A DNA stretch of 64,000 bases, taken from the NCBI GenBank assembly GCA_963833585.1, contig CAWHYF010000004.1, forward strand, positions 186,001 to 250,000, in the 5' to 3' direction. The DNA is from Bog-756 sp963833585. GTDB taxonomy: Bacteria > Actinomycetota > Acidimicrobiia > Acidimicrobiales > RAAP-2. This document shows, piece by piece, positions 52,796 to 60,984 of the stretch (positions are counted from its first letter, which is position 1; each line of letters starts with the position of its first letter). A program made the translations under genes and the position numbers. The notes below the pieces were generated by a model. The model did not search any database. It was given only the letters and a program-made list of their open reading frames with translations, and was not told the origin of the DNA.

Positions 52796-54118
52796 ATGGT
52801 CATGACGATCGCTCGGAACGGAGCGCTGGTCGAATCGACCCATCGGCACATCATCCCCAAGGAGCGCTACGTCTCCCGGGACTTCTTCGATCTGGAGATG
52901 GAACGCTTGTGGCCCCGGGTCTGGCAGATGGCCTGCCGGGAGGAGGAGGTTCCCCGGGTGGGCGACTTCCTCGAGTACGTGATCGGCGATCAGTCCATCC
53001 TGGTGACGCGCAGCGAGGTCGACACGATTCGGGCCTTCTACAACACCTGCCCGCACCGCGGCACCCGACTGGCCCAGGGAGTGGGCAATTTCGCCACCGG
53101 AGAGATCCGGTGCCGGTACCACGCCTGGCGATTCGAATTGGACGGGACCAACAAGGAGGTCGTCGACCGTTTCGACTTCCCTCCGACCATGACCGATGAC
53201 GACGTGTGCCTCCACCACGTCCAGGTGGGTCGGTGGGGGGGGTTCGTGTTCATCAACATGGATCCGGACTGCGAATCGCTGGAGTCGTTCCTGGGACCGA
53301 TTCCCGCACTCCTCGAGCACTACCACTTCGAGAGGATGCGGTTCCGCTCGTACCGCTCGGTCGTCCTCCCGGCCAACTGGAAGTCCGTGCTCGACGCCTT
53401 CAACGAGAGCTACCACGTGCAGGGGACCCATCCCCAGCTGCTCCGATGGTCGGACGACACCTCCATCCGTTACGGCCCGCTGGGCAAGCACAATCACATG
53501 GGCAACATGGGAGAGGTCAAGCGGGAGATCCGGCCCAGCCCCCGGTTGGGGCTCAAGCCCGGGGACTACGACGAGCGCGAGCTGCTCGCCGTCATGCTCG
53601 ACGAGCTCAGCGGTCTGTTCCTGAAGGAGGAGCGGCAGCGGATCAGGGACCTCAAGGTCCGACCCCTCCCCGCCGGGAAGTCGGCCATGGACGTCTACAA
53701 CGAACTCAAGGTGGAGATGCTGCGCAGCAAGGGTGACGTAGCGGACCTGACCGACGATCAACTGCTGAGCTCGGACGACGTCCATTTCTTCCCGAATGTC
53801 GTCGGACCGATCTACCCCGGGAGTACCACCTTGTTCCGGGTCCGACCCAACGGATTGGACCCGGACAGCACGGTCAAGGACCTGTGGACGTTGGAGTGGG
53901 CATCGTCCGACGACGGGCGGGCGATGTGCGAGCGGAAGTTCTACCCCGACTGGACGGCCAAGGACTGGGGACTCGTCACCAATCAGGACTACGCCAACAT
54001 GGCCCACGTGCAGGCAGGGATGAAATCGAGAGGATGCACCGGACTCCAGCTGAACCCGCGCCAGGAGCACAACGTCATCCACATGCACGAAGTGATCGAC
54101 GAGTATCTCTGCTCGTAG
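52796..54118 (+). CDS. Rieske non-heme iron oxygenase, alpha subunit
   Basis: A 440-aa ring-hydroxylating oxygenase alpha subunit. The Rieske [2Fe-2S] ligands are in CPHRGTRLAQG and CRYHAWRF. The catalytic mononuclear iron site is FNESYHVQGTHPQ (two His, with the bridging Asp just before in VLDAFNE) and a distal Asp in TNQDYANMAH. No beta subunit is encoded nearby, so it may be an alpha-only enzyme, as in KshA or vanillate/phthalate-type systems. The ferredoxin 77 bases downstream is its likely electron donor. ATG 52796, eight bases after GGGGGAGG, is preferred over 52775 and 52802. Confidence 0.9.
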   Translation: MVMTIARNGALVESTHRHIIPKERYVSRDFFDLEMERLWPRVWQMACREEEVPRVGDFLEYVIGDQSILVTRSEVDTIRAFYNTCPHRGTRLAQGVGNFATGEIRCRYHAWRFELDGTNKEVVDRFDFPPTMTDDDVCLHHVQVGRWGGFVFINMDPDCESLESFLGPIPALLEHYHFERMRFRSYRSVVLPANWKSVLDAFNESYHVQGTHPQLLRWSDDTSIRYGPLGKHNHMGNMGEVKREIRPSPRLGLKPGDYDERELLAVMLDELSGLFLKEERQRIRDLKVRPLPAGKSAMDVYNELKVEMLRSKGDVADLTDDQLLSSDDVHFFPNVVGPIYPGSTTLFRVRPNGLDPDSTVKDLWTLEWASSDDGRAMCERKFYPDWTAKDWGLVTNQDYANMAHVQAGMKSRGCTGLQLNPRQEHNVIHMHEVIDEYLCS

Positions 54119-54195
54119 CACTCCCGTGGGGTACGGCTGGTCGTCCTCCCAGGAGCCCGCCGGCCCGGGCGCCCGGCCGGGCCGGGGCTCCGGTG

Positions 54196-54507
54196 ATGAT
54201 CGTCCACGTGGAGCCCTCGGGCCTGGAGGTGGAGGTGGGTCCCGGTCAGAGCGTGATGGCGGCGGCCGAGGGGCAGGGCCTGTTCTGGCCGACCGTCTGC
54301 CACGGACTGGCCGAGTGCCACACCTGCTTCGTGGAAGTGCTGGACGGCGAGCGGTATCTCGATGCGCCCACCCCAGCCGAGGCGACGGCATTGCAGCAGT
54401 TCGTCGGGCGCTCCTGGTACGAGGGGAAGGTCATCCGCCTGGCCTGTCAGACCCGCGTGCACGGACCGGTGACGGTCCGCAAGCCGGGTGTGCGGCGGGC
54501 TTCATGA
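54196..54507 (+). CDS. [2Fe-2S] ferredoxin, adrenodoxin-type spacing
   Basis: A 103-aa ferredoxin with cluster ligands CHGLAECHTC and a fourth Cys in RLACQTRV. The first three Cys are spaced C-x5-C-x2-C, as in adrenodoxin/ISC-type ferredoxins, not the plant-type C-x4-C-x2-C. It follows the Rieske oxygenase by 77 bases and should pass electrons to it, but no reductase gene is in the window. The start MIVHVEPSGLEVEV is clear; GTG 54193 is an alternative three bases earlier. Confidence 0.85.
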   Translation: MIVHVEPSGLEVEVGPGQSVMAAAEGQGLFWPTVCHGLAECHTCFVEVLDGERYLDAPTPAEATALQQFVGRSWYEGKVIRLACQTRVHGPVTVRKPGVRRAS

Positions 54508-54533
54508 CCATCCCGGGGACAGCCGGCGCCGTG

Positions 54534-55688
54534 TCAGGCCCCGAGGGCCCCGTCCTTTCCGTATTCGGCGAGCACGGCCTCGCTCAAGCCCCACTCGACC
54601 AGGGCGGCACGTCCGCCCGACCCGTCGGTCGGCGCCGGGGTCGGTCGGTTCGGGACGGTGCGGGAGAAGCGCGGGGCCGGAGCGGGCTGTCGCTCGTCAC
54701 CGACCAGGACGAAGCTCTCCCGCTGCCGATTGTGGGGGTGGTGGTGGACCTCGGCCGGGGTGAGCACCGGTGTCAGACAGCTGTCGGTGCCGCTGGCCAG
54801 TTGACCCCACTCGTCCCGGGTGCGGGTGGCGATGGCGGCGGCGATGCGCTCCCGCAGTCGGGGCCAGGCGGCCCGATCCGCCCGGTCGGGCAGGTCCGGC
54901 CCGTCGATGCCCAACAGATCGACCAGGGCCGCCCAGAACCGCTCCTCGACGGCGCCGACCGCCACCCACTTCCCGTCGGCGGTCTCGTAGGCGTCGTAGT
55001 AGGGAGCACCGCCGTCGAGCACGTTGGTGCCCCGTTCCTCCGCCCAACGGCGGCGGGCCGTCATCTCGAAGAACATGGTGGCCAGCAGGGCGCTGCCGTC
55101 GACCATGGCACCGTCGACGACCTGTCCGGCGCCCGAACCACGGGCCTCCAGCAGGGCGCAGACCATGCCGAAGGCCAGGAGCATCCCTCCCCCACCGAAG
55201 TCGCCGACCAGGTTGAGTGGCGGTACCGGTGGCCCACCTCGGGGTCCGATCATGCTGAGCACCCCGGACAGGGCGATGTAGTTGATGTCGTGGCCGGCCA
55301 TGGCGCTCCAGGGCCCCTCCTGGCCCCATCCGGTGGCCCGTCCGTAGACCAGTGCGGGGTTTTCGGCATGGCACGGCTCGGGCCCGAAACCCAACCGCTC
55401 GGCCACGCCCGGGCGGAAGGCCTCGATCAGCCCGTCGGCCCGGCGGATGAGCTCGAACAGCACGGCCCGACCGCCGCCCGACTTCAGATCGAGCTGGATG
55501 GAACGCCGGTTGCGACCGAGGACCGAACCGTCAGCCGAGCCGGAACGGCGGTCCACCCGGACCACGTCGGCGCCCATGTCGGCCAGCATCATGGCGCAGA
55601 AGGGTCCGGCGCCGAGTCCGGCGATCTCGACGATGCGGGTCCCGGTGAGAGGTCCACCGCCCGTGCCCGATGCGCCTTCCGTCCCCAT
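54534..55688 (-). CDS. Alpha-methylacyl-CoA racemase-like CaiB/BaiF protein
   Basis: A 384-aa class III CoA-transferase-family protein closest in look to alpha-methylacyl-CoA racemases. Racemase hallmarks are AGHDINYIALSGVL (catalytic His), LNLVGDFGGGGMLL (catalytic Asp) and the N-terminal TRIVEIAGLGAGPFCAMMLADMGADVV. It would convert (2R)- and (2S)-methyl-branched acyl-CoAs so that beta-oxidation can proceed. ATG 55688 follows GGGGAG. It is divergent from the thiolase-like gene by 91 bases and sits amid genes that would use its product. Confidence 0.88.
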   Translation of the reverse strand: MGTEGASGTGGGPLTGTRIVEIAGLGAGPFCAMMLADMGADVVRVDRRSGSADGSVLGRNRRSIQLDLKSGGGRAVLFELIRRADGLIEAFRPGVAERLGFGPEPCHAENPALVYGRATGWGQEGPWSAMAGHDINYIALSGVLSMIGPRGGPPVPPLNLVGDFGGGGMLLAFGMVCALLEARGSGAGQVVDGAMVDGSALLATMFFEMTARRRWAEERGTNVLDGGAPYYDAYETADGKWVAVGAVEERFWAALVDLLGIDGPDLPDRADRAAWPRLRERIAAAIATRTRDEWGQLASGTDSCLTPVLTPAEVHHHPHNRQRESFVLVGDERQPAPAPRFSRTVPNRPTPAPTDGSGGRAALVEWGLSEAVLAEYGKDGALGA

Positions 55689-55779
55689 CTGCTCCCCTGT
55701 TGGCCGGTAGAAGGTCCCCACGGTAGCCACTCCCGTCCCGCCGGGTCGGGGCGCACCCTGCCGCGAGAAGGGAGAGGCC

Positions 55780-56958
55780 ATGGGATCCCGTGATCCGGTC
55801 ATCGTCGGCATCGGTTGGAGCGACTATCCGGTCGCGCCGGAGCTCGACGCCATGGAGCACCACGCCATGGCCCTCCGTCGGGCGCTGTCCGACTCGGGCC
55901 TCGACAAGTCGGACATCGACGGGTACATGTGCGCCGGGACCGGGTTCGCCAACAACGTCGATGACGCCCCCAACATGGCGGAGTACCTCCGCATCAACCA
56001 TCGCTGGATCGACGGCACCTCGGTGGGCGGGTCGACCTTCGAGTTCTACGTCCAGCACGCGGCAGCGGCCATCGAGGCCGGAATGTGCGACGTGGTGCTC
56101 GTGACCTACGGGTCGGACATGCTCTCCCGGATGGGGAGGATGCTCGGGACCAGCACCTTCTCGGCCGGTTCCGCCCGGGTGGCCGGCCCCTCCCAGTTCG
56201 AATGCTCCTGGGGAAACGTATTGGCGGGCAGCTACGCCATGGCCGCCCGACGCCACATGCACGAGTTCGGCACCACGCCGGAACAGCTGGCTGAGATAGC
56301 CGTGGGCGTGCGCGAGTACGCCGCGCTCAACCCTCTGGCCCAGTATCGGGACCCGATCACGGTCGACGATGTGCTGGGGTCACGGATGATCGCCGACCCC
56401 CTGCACAAGCTGGACTGCTGTGTCATCTCCGACGGTGGCGGGGCGTTCATCATGACCACCCGTGAGCGAGCCCGCGACCTGCCCAGACCGCCCGTGTTCG
56501 TGCTGGGGGCGGCGGGATCCCAGACCCACTGGACCATCAGCCAGATGCCCGACTTCACGACCACGGCGGCGGCCCGGTGCGGTCCGGAGGCCTTCGGGAG
56601 GGCGGGGGTCAGGCCCGAGGAGGTGGACACCATCCAGTGCTACGACAGCTTCACCATCACGGTGCTGCTGCTCCTCGAGGACATGGGCTTCTGCCAGAAG
56701 GGCGAAGGGGGCGCCTTCGTGGAGAGCGGCGTGCTCCGGCGGGGCGGGCGCCAGCCGCTCAACACCGACGGAGGCGGCCTTTCGGCCTGCCATCCAGGCA
56801 TGCGCGGCATCTTCCTGATCAACGAAGCGGTGCGGCAGCTGCGGGGCGACGGTGGCGAAGCTCAGGTCCCCGGGGCGGAGATCGCGGTGGCCTGTGGATC
56901 CGGCGGCTACCTGTCGTCCATGGCCACCGTCGTACTCGGGCGGGAGGGCCCATCGTGA
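55780..56958 (+). CDS. Thiolase-like lipid-transfer protein lacking the catalytic Cys (Ltp2-like)
   Basis: A 392-aa thiolase-fold protein. At the position where thiolases carry their first active-site Cys it has DGTSVGGSTFEF, so ordinary thiolysis is impossible. Other thiolase elements remain: CYDSFTITVLLLLEDMGFC, GGGLSACHPGMRG (His) and a C-terminal VACGSGG. This pattern fits Ltp2-type retro-aldolases of steroid side-chain breakdown, which work with a DUF35 protein. Here a DUF35 gene overlaps the stop (GTGA), which strongly supports the aldolase reading. ATG 55780 has GGGAG upstream. Confidence 0.85.
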   Translation: MGSRDPVIVGIGWSDYPVAPELDAMEHHAMALRRALSDSGLDKSDIDGYMCAGTGFANNVDDAPNMAEYLRINHRWIDGTSVGGSTFEFYVQHAAAAIEAGMCDVVLVTYGSDMLSRMGRMLGTSTFSAGSARVAGPSQFECSWGNVLAGSYAMAARRHMHEFGTTPEQLAEIAVGVREYAALNPLAQYRDPITVDDVLGSRMIADPLHKLDCCVISDGGGAFIMTTRERARDLPRPPVFVLGAAGSQTHWTISQMPDFTTTAAARCGPEAFGRAGVRPEEVDTIQCYDSFTITVLLLLEDMGFCQKGEGGAFVESGVLRRGGRQPLNTDGGGLSACHPGMRGIFLINEAVRQLRGDGGEAQVPGAEIAVACGSGGYLSSMATVVLGREGPS

Positions 56959-57386
56959 CCATCGAGGACATCGCCGCCTCCCTGGGTCTCCGGGCGCTCC
57001 CCCAACCCGACCACGCCTCGCGTCACTACTGGCAGAGTGCCGCCGACGGGAGGCTGGTCCTCCAGCGTTGCACGGCGTGCCACCAGTACCAGTTCTATCC
57101 CCGCTCCCTGTGCGCTTCCTGTGCCGGTGAGACCGAGTGGGTGGACGCCTCCGGTCGGGGCACGCTCTACACCTTCACGGTCATCCGCCAGAACCGCTCG
57201 AAGGCGTTCGCCGACCTCTCGCCGTACGTCATCGGGATGGTCGAGCTCGACGAGGGGGTGCGGATGATGTCCAATATCGTGGACTGCGACATCGATGCGC
57301 TGGCCGTCGGCATGCCCCTGGAGGTCTTGATCCTCCGCGCCGCCGACGACGTCGGCCTCCCGTTCTGGCGACCCGCCACCGACTGA
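56955..57386 (+). CDS. DUF35 OB-fold/zinc-ribbon partner protein
   Basis: A 143-aa ChsH2-C/DUF35-type protein. The N-terminal zinc ribbon has CTACHQYQFYPRSLCASC, two CxxC pairs, followed by the OB fold with GRGTLYTFTVIRQNRSKAF and YVIGMVELDEGVRMMSNIV. Such proteins pair with thiolase-like aldolases and shape the substrate channel between them. It overlaps the thiolase-like gene by GTGA, indicating coupled synthesis of a complex. The acyl-CoA dehydrogenase follows 14 bases later. Confidence 0.9.
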   Translation: MTIEDIAASLGLRALPQPDHASRHYWQSAADGRLVLQRCTACHQYQFYPRSLCASCAGETEWVDASGRGTLYTFTVIRQNRSKAFADLSPYVIGMVELDEGVRMMSNIVDCDIDALAVGMPLEVLILRAADDVGLPFWRPATD

Positions 57387-57400
57387 CCGAGGAGAACGAC

Positions 57401-58603
57401 GTGGACTTTGACGACACCCCGGAGGAGGCCGAGTTCAGGACCCAGGTCCGCACCTGGCTGAAGGGGCACGCCAAGGAGCGGGATCCGGGCCAGCTCTCGA
57501 CCTCCCACTCCTTCTACGACTTCGACGACATCTTCGTCAGCGAGGGCCGGGTCTGGCAACGGAGTCTGTTCGAGGGCGGCTGGGCCGGGATCACCTGGCC
57601 GGTCGAGTTCGGCGGCCGGGGGGGTGACGTCGTCCAGGGGATGATCTTCCGACAGGAGGAGGCCCGGTTCGACGTCACCACCGGCCTGTTCGCGGTGGCC
57701 ATCGGGATGGCCGGGCCGACCATCATCGGCCACGGCACCGATGCGCAGCGGGCCCGGTACCTGCCCGCCATGCTGCGAGGGGAGGAGATCTGGTGCCAGC
57801 TGTTCAGCGAGCCCGGCGCCGGTTCGGACCTCGCCGGCCTGGCCACCCGGGCCGAGCTCGACGGTGAGGAGTGGGTGGTGAACGGCCAGAAGGTGTGGAG
57901 CTCGGGTGCGCACCATGCCGACATGGGGATCCTGCTGGCCCGCACCGACCCCGACGTCCCGAAGCATCAGGGCATCACCTTCTTCGTCCTCGACATGCGC
58001 ACTCCCGGGATCGAGGTGCGCCCTCTCCGACAGATGACCGGCGGAGCCACCTTCAACGAAGTGTTCTTCACCGACGTCCGGGTGCCGGCGGCCAATGTGG
58101 TCGGGGCGGTGAACGGCGGCTGGCGGGCCACGATGACCACTCTGGCCAACGAGCGGAGCCTGAGCGGCGGGATCTCGAGCTTCCCCCAAGTCCTCGAACT
58201 GGCCCGCGGGTGCGGTGCCCCCGACGCCCCCCTTCTCCGGCAACGTCTGGCCCAGTGCTATATCAAGAGCCAGATCACGCGGTATCTGGGCTTCCGGGCC
58301 CAGACCGCGGTGAGCCGGGGGCTGTCCACCTCCGCGTCCACCATCCTCAAACTCTTCAACTCCCAGATGGCCAAGGAGATGGCCGAGCTGACCGTGGCGC
58401 TGCAGGGTCCCCGCGGCGGCCTGCTCGGCGACGACGCCCCCGAGCACGGCTACTGGCAACAGCAGTTCCTGAGCTCCCCGTCGCTGCGGATCGCCGCCGG
58501 GAGCGACGAGATCCAGCGCAACGTCATCGGTGAGCGGGTCCTCGGCCTTCCCCACGACGTCCGAGTGGACAAGGATCTGCCGTTCCGGGACCTGACCCAC
58601 TGA
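57401..58603 (+). CDS. Acyl-CoA dehydrogenase
   Basis: An FAD-dependent acyl-CoA dehydrogenase of 400 aa, introducing the alpha,beta double bond. Motifs: FDDTPEEAEFRTQVRTWL at the start, GWAGITWPVEFGGRGG, the flavin-contact CQLFSEPGAGSDLAG, WVVNGQKVWSSGAHHADMG, and the C-terminal AAGSDEIQRNVIGERVLGLP. It resembles FadE/ChsE-type dehydrogenases, several of which act as heterotetramers of two gene products; only one is present here. GTG 57401 follows GAGGAG and directly succeeds the DUF35 gene. Confidence 0.9.
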   Translation: MDFDDTPEEAEFRTQVRTWLKGHAKERDPGQLSTSHSFYDFDDIFVSEGRVWQRSLFEGGWAGITWPVEFGGRGGDVVQGMIFRQEEARFDVTTGLFAVAIGMAGPTIIGHGTDAQRARYLPAMLRGEEIWCQLFSEPGAGSDLAGLATRAELDGEEWVVNGQKVWSSGAHHADMGILLARTDPDVPKHQGITFFVLDMRTPGIEVRPLRQMTGGATFNEVFFTDVRVPAANVVGAVNGGWRATMTTLANERSLSGGISSFPQVLELARGCGAPDAPLLRQRLAQCYIKSQITRYLGFRAQTAVSRGLSTSASTILKLFNSQMAKEMAELTVALQGPRGGLLGDDAPEHGYWQQQFLSSPSLRIAAGSDEIQRNVIGERVLGLPHDVRVDKDLPFRDLTH

Positions 58604-58631
58604 GGTCCGGGCGAATGGGGAGGGAGTGAGC

Positions 58632-60302
58632 GTGGAGTTCAATCTGGCCGACCTGTTCGAGTCGGTCACCGCCCGGGTGCCGGGACGACAGGCGGTGACC
58701 TGGGGCGACGTCAGACTGACCTACGCCCAGCTGGAGGCGCGGGCCAATCGCCTGGCCCACGGCCTCGAGAGCATGGGGGTGGGACCGGGCGACCACGTCG
58801 GGGTCTACATGTACAGCCGTCCCGAATACCTCGAGGCCATGGTGGCGGCCTTCAAGGTGCGGGCTGTCCCGATCAACGTCAACTACCGCTATGTGGCCGA
58901 GGAGCTGGCCTATCTCTTCGACAACGCCGAGCTCCGAGCGGTGATCGTGGAGCGGACCTTCGCTCCGGTGGTGGCCTCGATCCGGGACCGCCTCCCGGCG
59001 ATGGAGCACGTCCTCGTCGTCGACGACGGGTCCGATCCGGTGGGAGTTCCTGGCGCCGTCGCCTACGAGGAGCTGTTGGCCACCCAGCCGCCCACGGCCG
59101 GATTCGGTGCCCGGTCCGCCGATGACCGGTACATCGCCTACACCGGCGGGACGACCGGTAAGCCCAAAGGGGTGATCTGGCGCCAGGAGGACATCTTCTT
59201 CGCCACGATGACCCCCGGGGTCGTGGTGACCAAGCCGGAGGACGTCTCGGAGAACGCCACCCTTCCCGTGCATCCCAGGCTGCAGCCCCTGGCCGACAAG
59301 GGTGTGACCGTACCGGACATCTTCGTGTCCTACGCCCTCGGACCCCTGATGCACGTGAGCGGTCACTGGTCCTCCTGGGGCGCCCTGCTGAGCGGTGGAC
59401 GCACCGTGCTGCACCCGAGCCGCTCCATGGACGCCGAGACCGTGCTGCAGACCGTCGCCGACGAACAGGCCACCATGCTCACCATCGTCGGTGACTCGAT
59501 GGGGCGACCGATCGTCGAGACCATCGAGCAGGATCCGGATCGGTTCGACACCACCTCGGTCCTGATGTTGGGATCGGGAGGAAGCATCATGTCCACCGAT
59601 GTGAAGGACCGCCTCTTCAACGGGTTCCCCTCGGTGATGGTGCTGACCGAGGCGATCGGGTCCTCGGAATCGCCGGCCCAGGCCATCTCGCTCACGGTTC
59701 GGGGCGAGGCCGCCGCCCAGGCCCTCCGGTTCAGGGCCGACGACCGGACCACGGTGTTCGACGAGAACCTCCGCCCGGTGGAGCCCGGTTCGGGCGAGGT
59801 CGGACGACTGGCCACCAGAGGGCGGGTGCCCGTCGGGTACTTCCACGATCCGGAGAAGTCGGCCGACACCTTCGTCACGGTCGACGGATCCCGCTGGGCG
59901 CTACCCGGCGACATGGCCACCATCGAGCAGGACGGCACGATCCACCTGCTTGGCCGGGGGACGCTGTGCATCAATACCGGGGGGGAGAAGGTCTATCCCG
60001 AGGAGGTGGAGGCCGTGGTGAAGGCGCTCCCCGACGTCGTCGACGCCGTGGTCATCGGCCTGCCGGATCCTCGATTCGGCGAACGCGTCGCCGTGGTGGT
60101 CCAGCCGGTCGTCGGACCGGCCGTGCTCACCCTGGACGCGATCCAGGGCCACTGCCGCCAACACCTGGCCGGCCACAAGGTCCCGCGCCAGGTGACGCTG
60201 GTCGACCAGATCCCCCGGTCCCCGTCGGGAAAGGCTGATTACCCGTGGGCCAAGGCCGTCGCCCAGAGGGACCCGGTCCCGCAGACCGGGAAGCGGGGCT
60301 GA
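58632..60302 (+). CDS. Acyl-CoA synthetase, FadD19-like
   Basis: Acyl-CoA ligase of 556 aa, ANL superfamily. It activates a carboxylic acid with ATP and CoA. The AMP-binding P-loop is YTGGTTGKPKGVIW; later motifs include SGGSIMSTDVK, EAIGSSES, LPGDMATIEQDG and the hinge LGRGTLCINTGGEKVYPEEVE, with the catalytic Lys in PSGKADY. The VYMYSRPEYLEAM and NVNYRYVAEELAYLFD blocks are similar to FadD19-type enzymes for steroid C8 side chains. GTG 58632 has GGGGAGG at good distance; GTG 58626 is close by. It ends the thiolase-like/DUF35/dehydrogenase gene run. Confidence 0.9.
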   Translation: MEFNLADLFESVTARVPGRQAVTWGDVRLTYAQLEARANRLAHGLESMGVGPGDHVGVYMYSRPEYLEAMVAAFKVRAVPINVNYRYVAEELAYLFDNAELRAVIVERTFAPVVASIRDRLPAMEHVLVVDDGSDPVGVPGAVAYEELLATQPPTAGFGARSADDRYIAYTGGTTGKPKGVIWRQEDIFFATMTPGVVVTKPEDVSENATLPVHPRLQPLADKGVTVPDIFVSYALGPLMHVSGHWSSWGALLSGGRTVLHPSRSMDAETVLQTVADEQATMLTIVGDSMGRPIVETIEQDPDRFDTTSVLMLGSGGSIMSTDVKDRLFNGFPSVMVLTEAIGSSESPAQAISLTVRGEAAAQALRFRADDRTTVFDENLRPVEPGSGEVGRLATRGRVPVGYFHDPEKSADTFVTVDGSRWALPGDMATIEQDGTIHLLGRGTLCINTGGEKVYPEEVEAVVKALPDVVDAVVIGLPDPRFGERVAVVVQPVVGPAVLTLDAIQGHCRQHLAGHKVPRQVTLVDQIPRSPSGKADYPWAKAVAQRDPVPQTGKRG

Positions 60303-60326
60303 AGGACGGACGGAGCGGTGGGAGGT

Positions 60327-60344
60327 CCCCCGGGACGACGGGGG
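60327..60344. terminator. Hairpin between convergent genes
   Basis: CCCCC and GGGGG flank an 8-base loop between the ends of the acyl-CoA synthetase (60302) and the cupin gene (60349). Confidence 0.35.
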
Positions 60345-60348
60345 CGGG

Positions 60349-60696
60349 TCAGACCACCCGTAGATCGTCGGGCGACTTGTTCAGCGGCCGGGTCATGTCG
60401 GCCGGCGGCACGCTGAACCCGAACACCGATCGGTAGGCGGGGCTGCACTCCCGGTGCACGACCCGGCCGGGTGCTTCGATCTTGGCCCCGGGTCCACACT
60501 CCAGGATGGAGTCGTCCTCGAGCTGCACCCGGTGCGAACCCTCCAGGATGAAGTTGACCGAGTCGAAGTCGTGCCAGTGCAGTCCATTGTCCACGGCGGC
60601 GACGTCCACGGTGACGGCGAACCAGCCCCGTTCGGCGATCTCGGCGAGCGCCTCGGCCTCGGTGGTGAAATGGCCCTCGACCAGCGTGAATCCCAT
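60349..60696 (-). CDS. Cupin-domain protein
   Basis: A 115-aa single-domain cupin. The metal-type motif is GLHWHDFDSVNFILEGSHRVQLED, with the His pair and later Glu, and the second motif is around EAPGRVVHREC. It may bind a metal and act as a small dioxygenase, isomerase or regulator. It is convergent with the acyl-CoA synthetase and has GAGAGG before its ATG. A role in the neighbouring catabolic pathway is only suggested by position. Confidence 0.8.
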   Translation of the reverse strand: MGFTLVEGHFTTEAEALAEIAERGWFAVTVDVAAVDNGLHWHDFDSVNFILEGSHRVQLEDDSILECGPGAKIEAPGRVVHRECSPAYRSVFGFSVPPADMTRPLNKSPDDLRVV

Positions 60697-60984
60697 GGCA
60701 CCTCTCGGTCGCTCTCACCAGAACCTAGCCAAATCCACGTTGGCGGACAAGCCCCCGGGTGACGGCTCCGGCCGGCCCGGCGAGCGGCAGGGACGCCCCG
60801 CCCCGCGAACTGGGCGATACTGCGGAGACCCACCGATCGCGGCCCAGCGGGGACCGCGGCCCGACGGAGGAGGAGACCAGATGGGGACGCCGGCATTGGC
60901 GTGGTGGACGGCACCGTCCCCGACGGCCCGGTCCGGCGCCGACCCGACCGACGGGTCCGGCCCCGTCCTCGGTGAGGGGACGGG

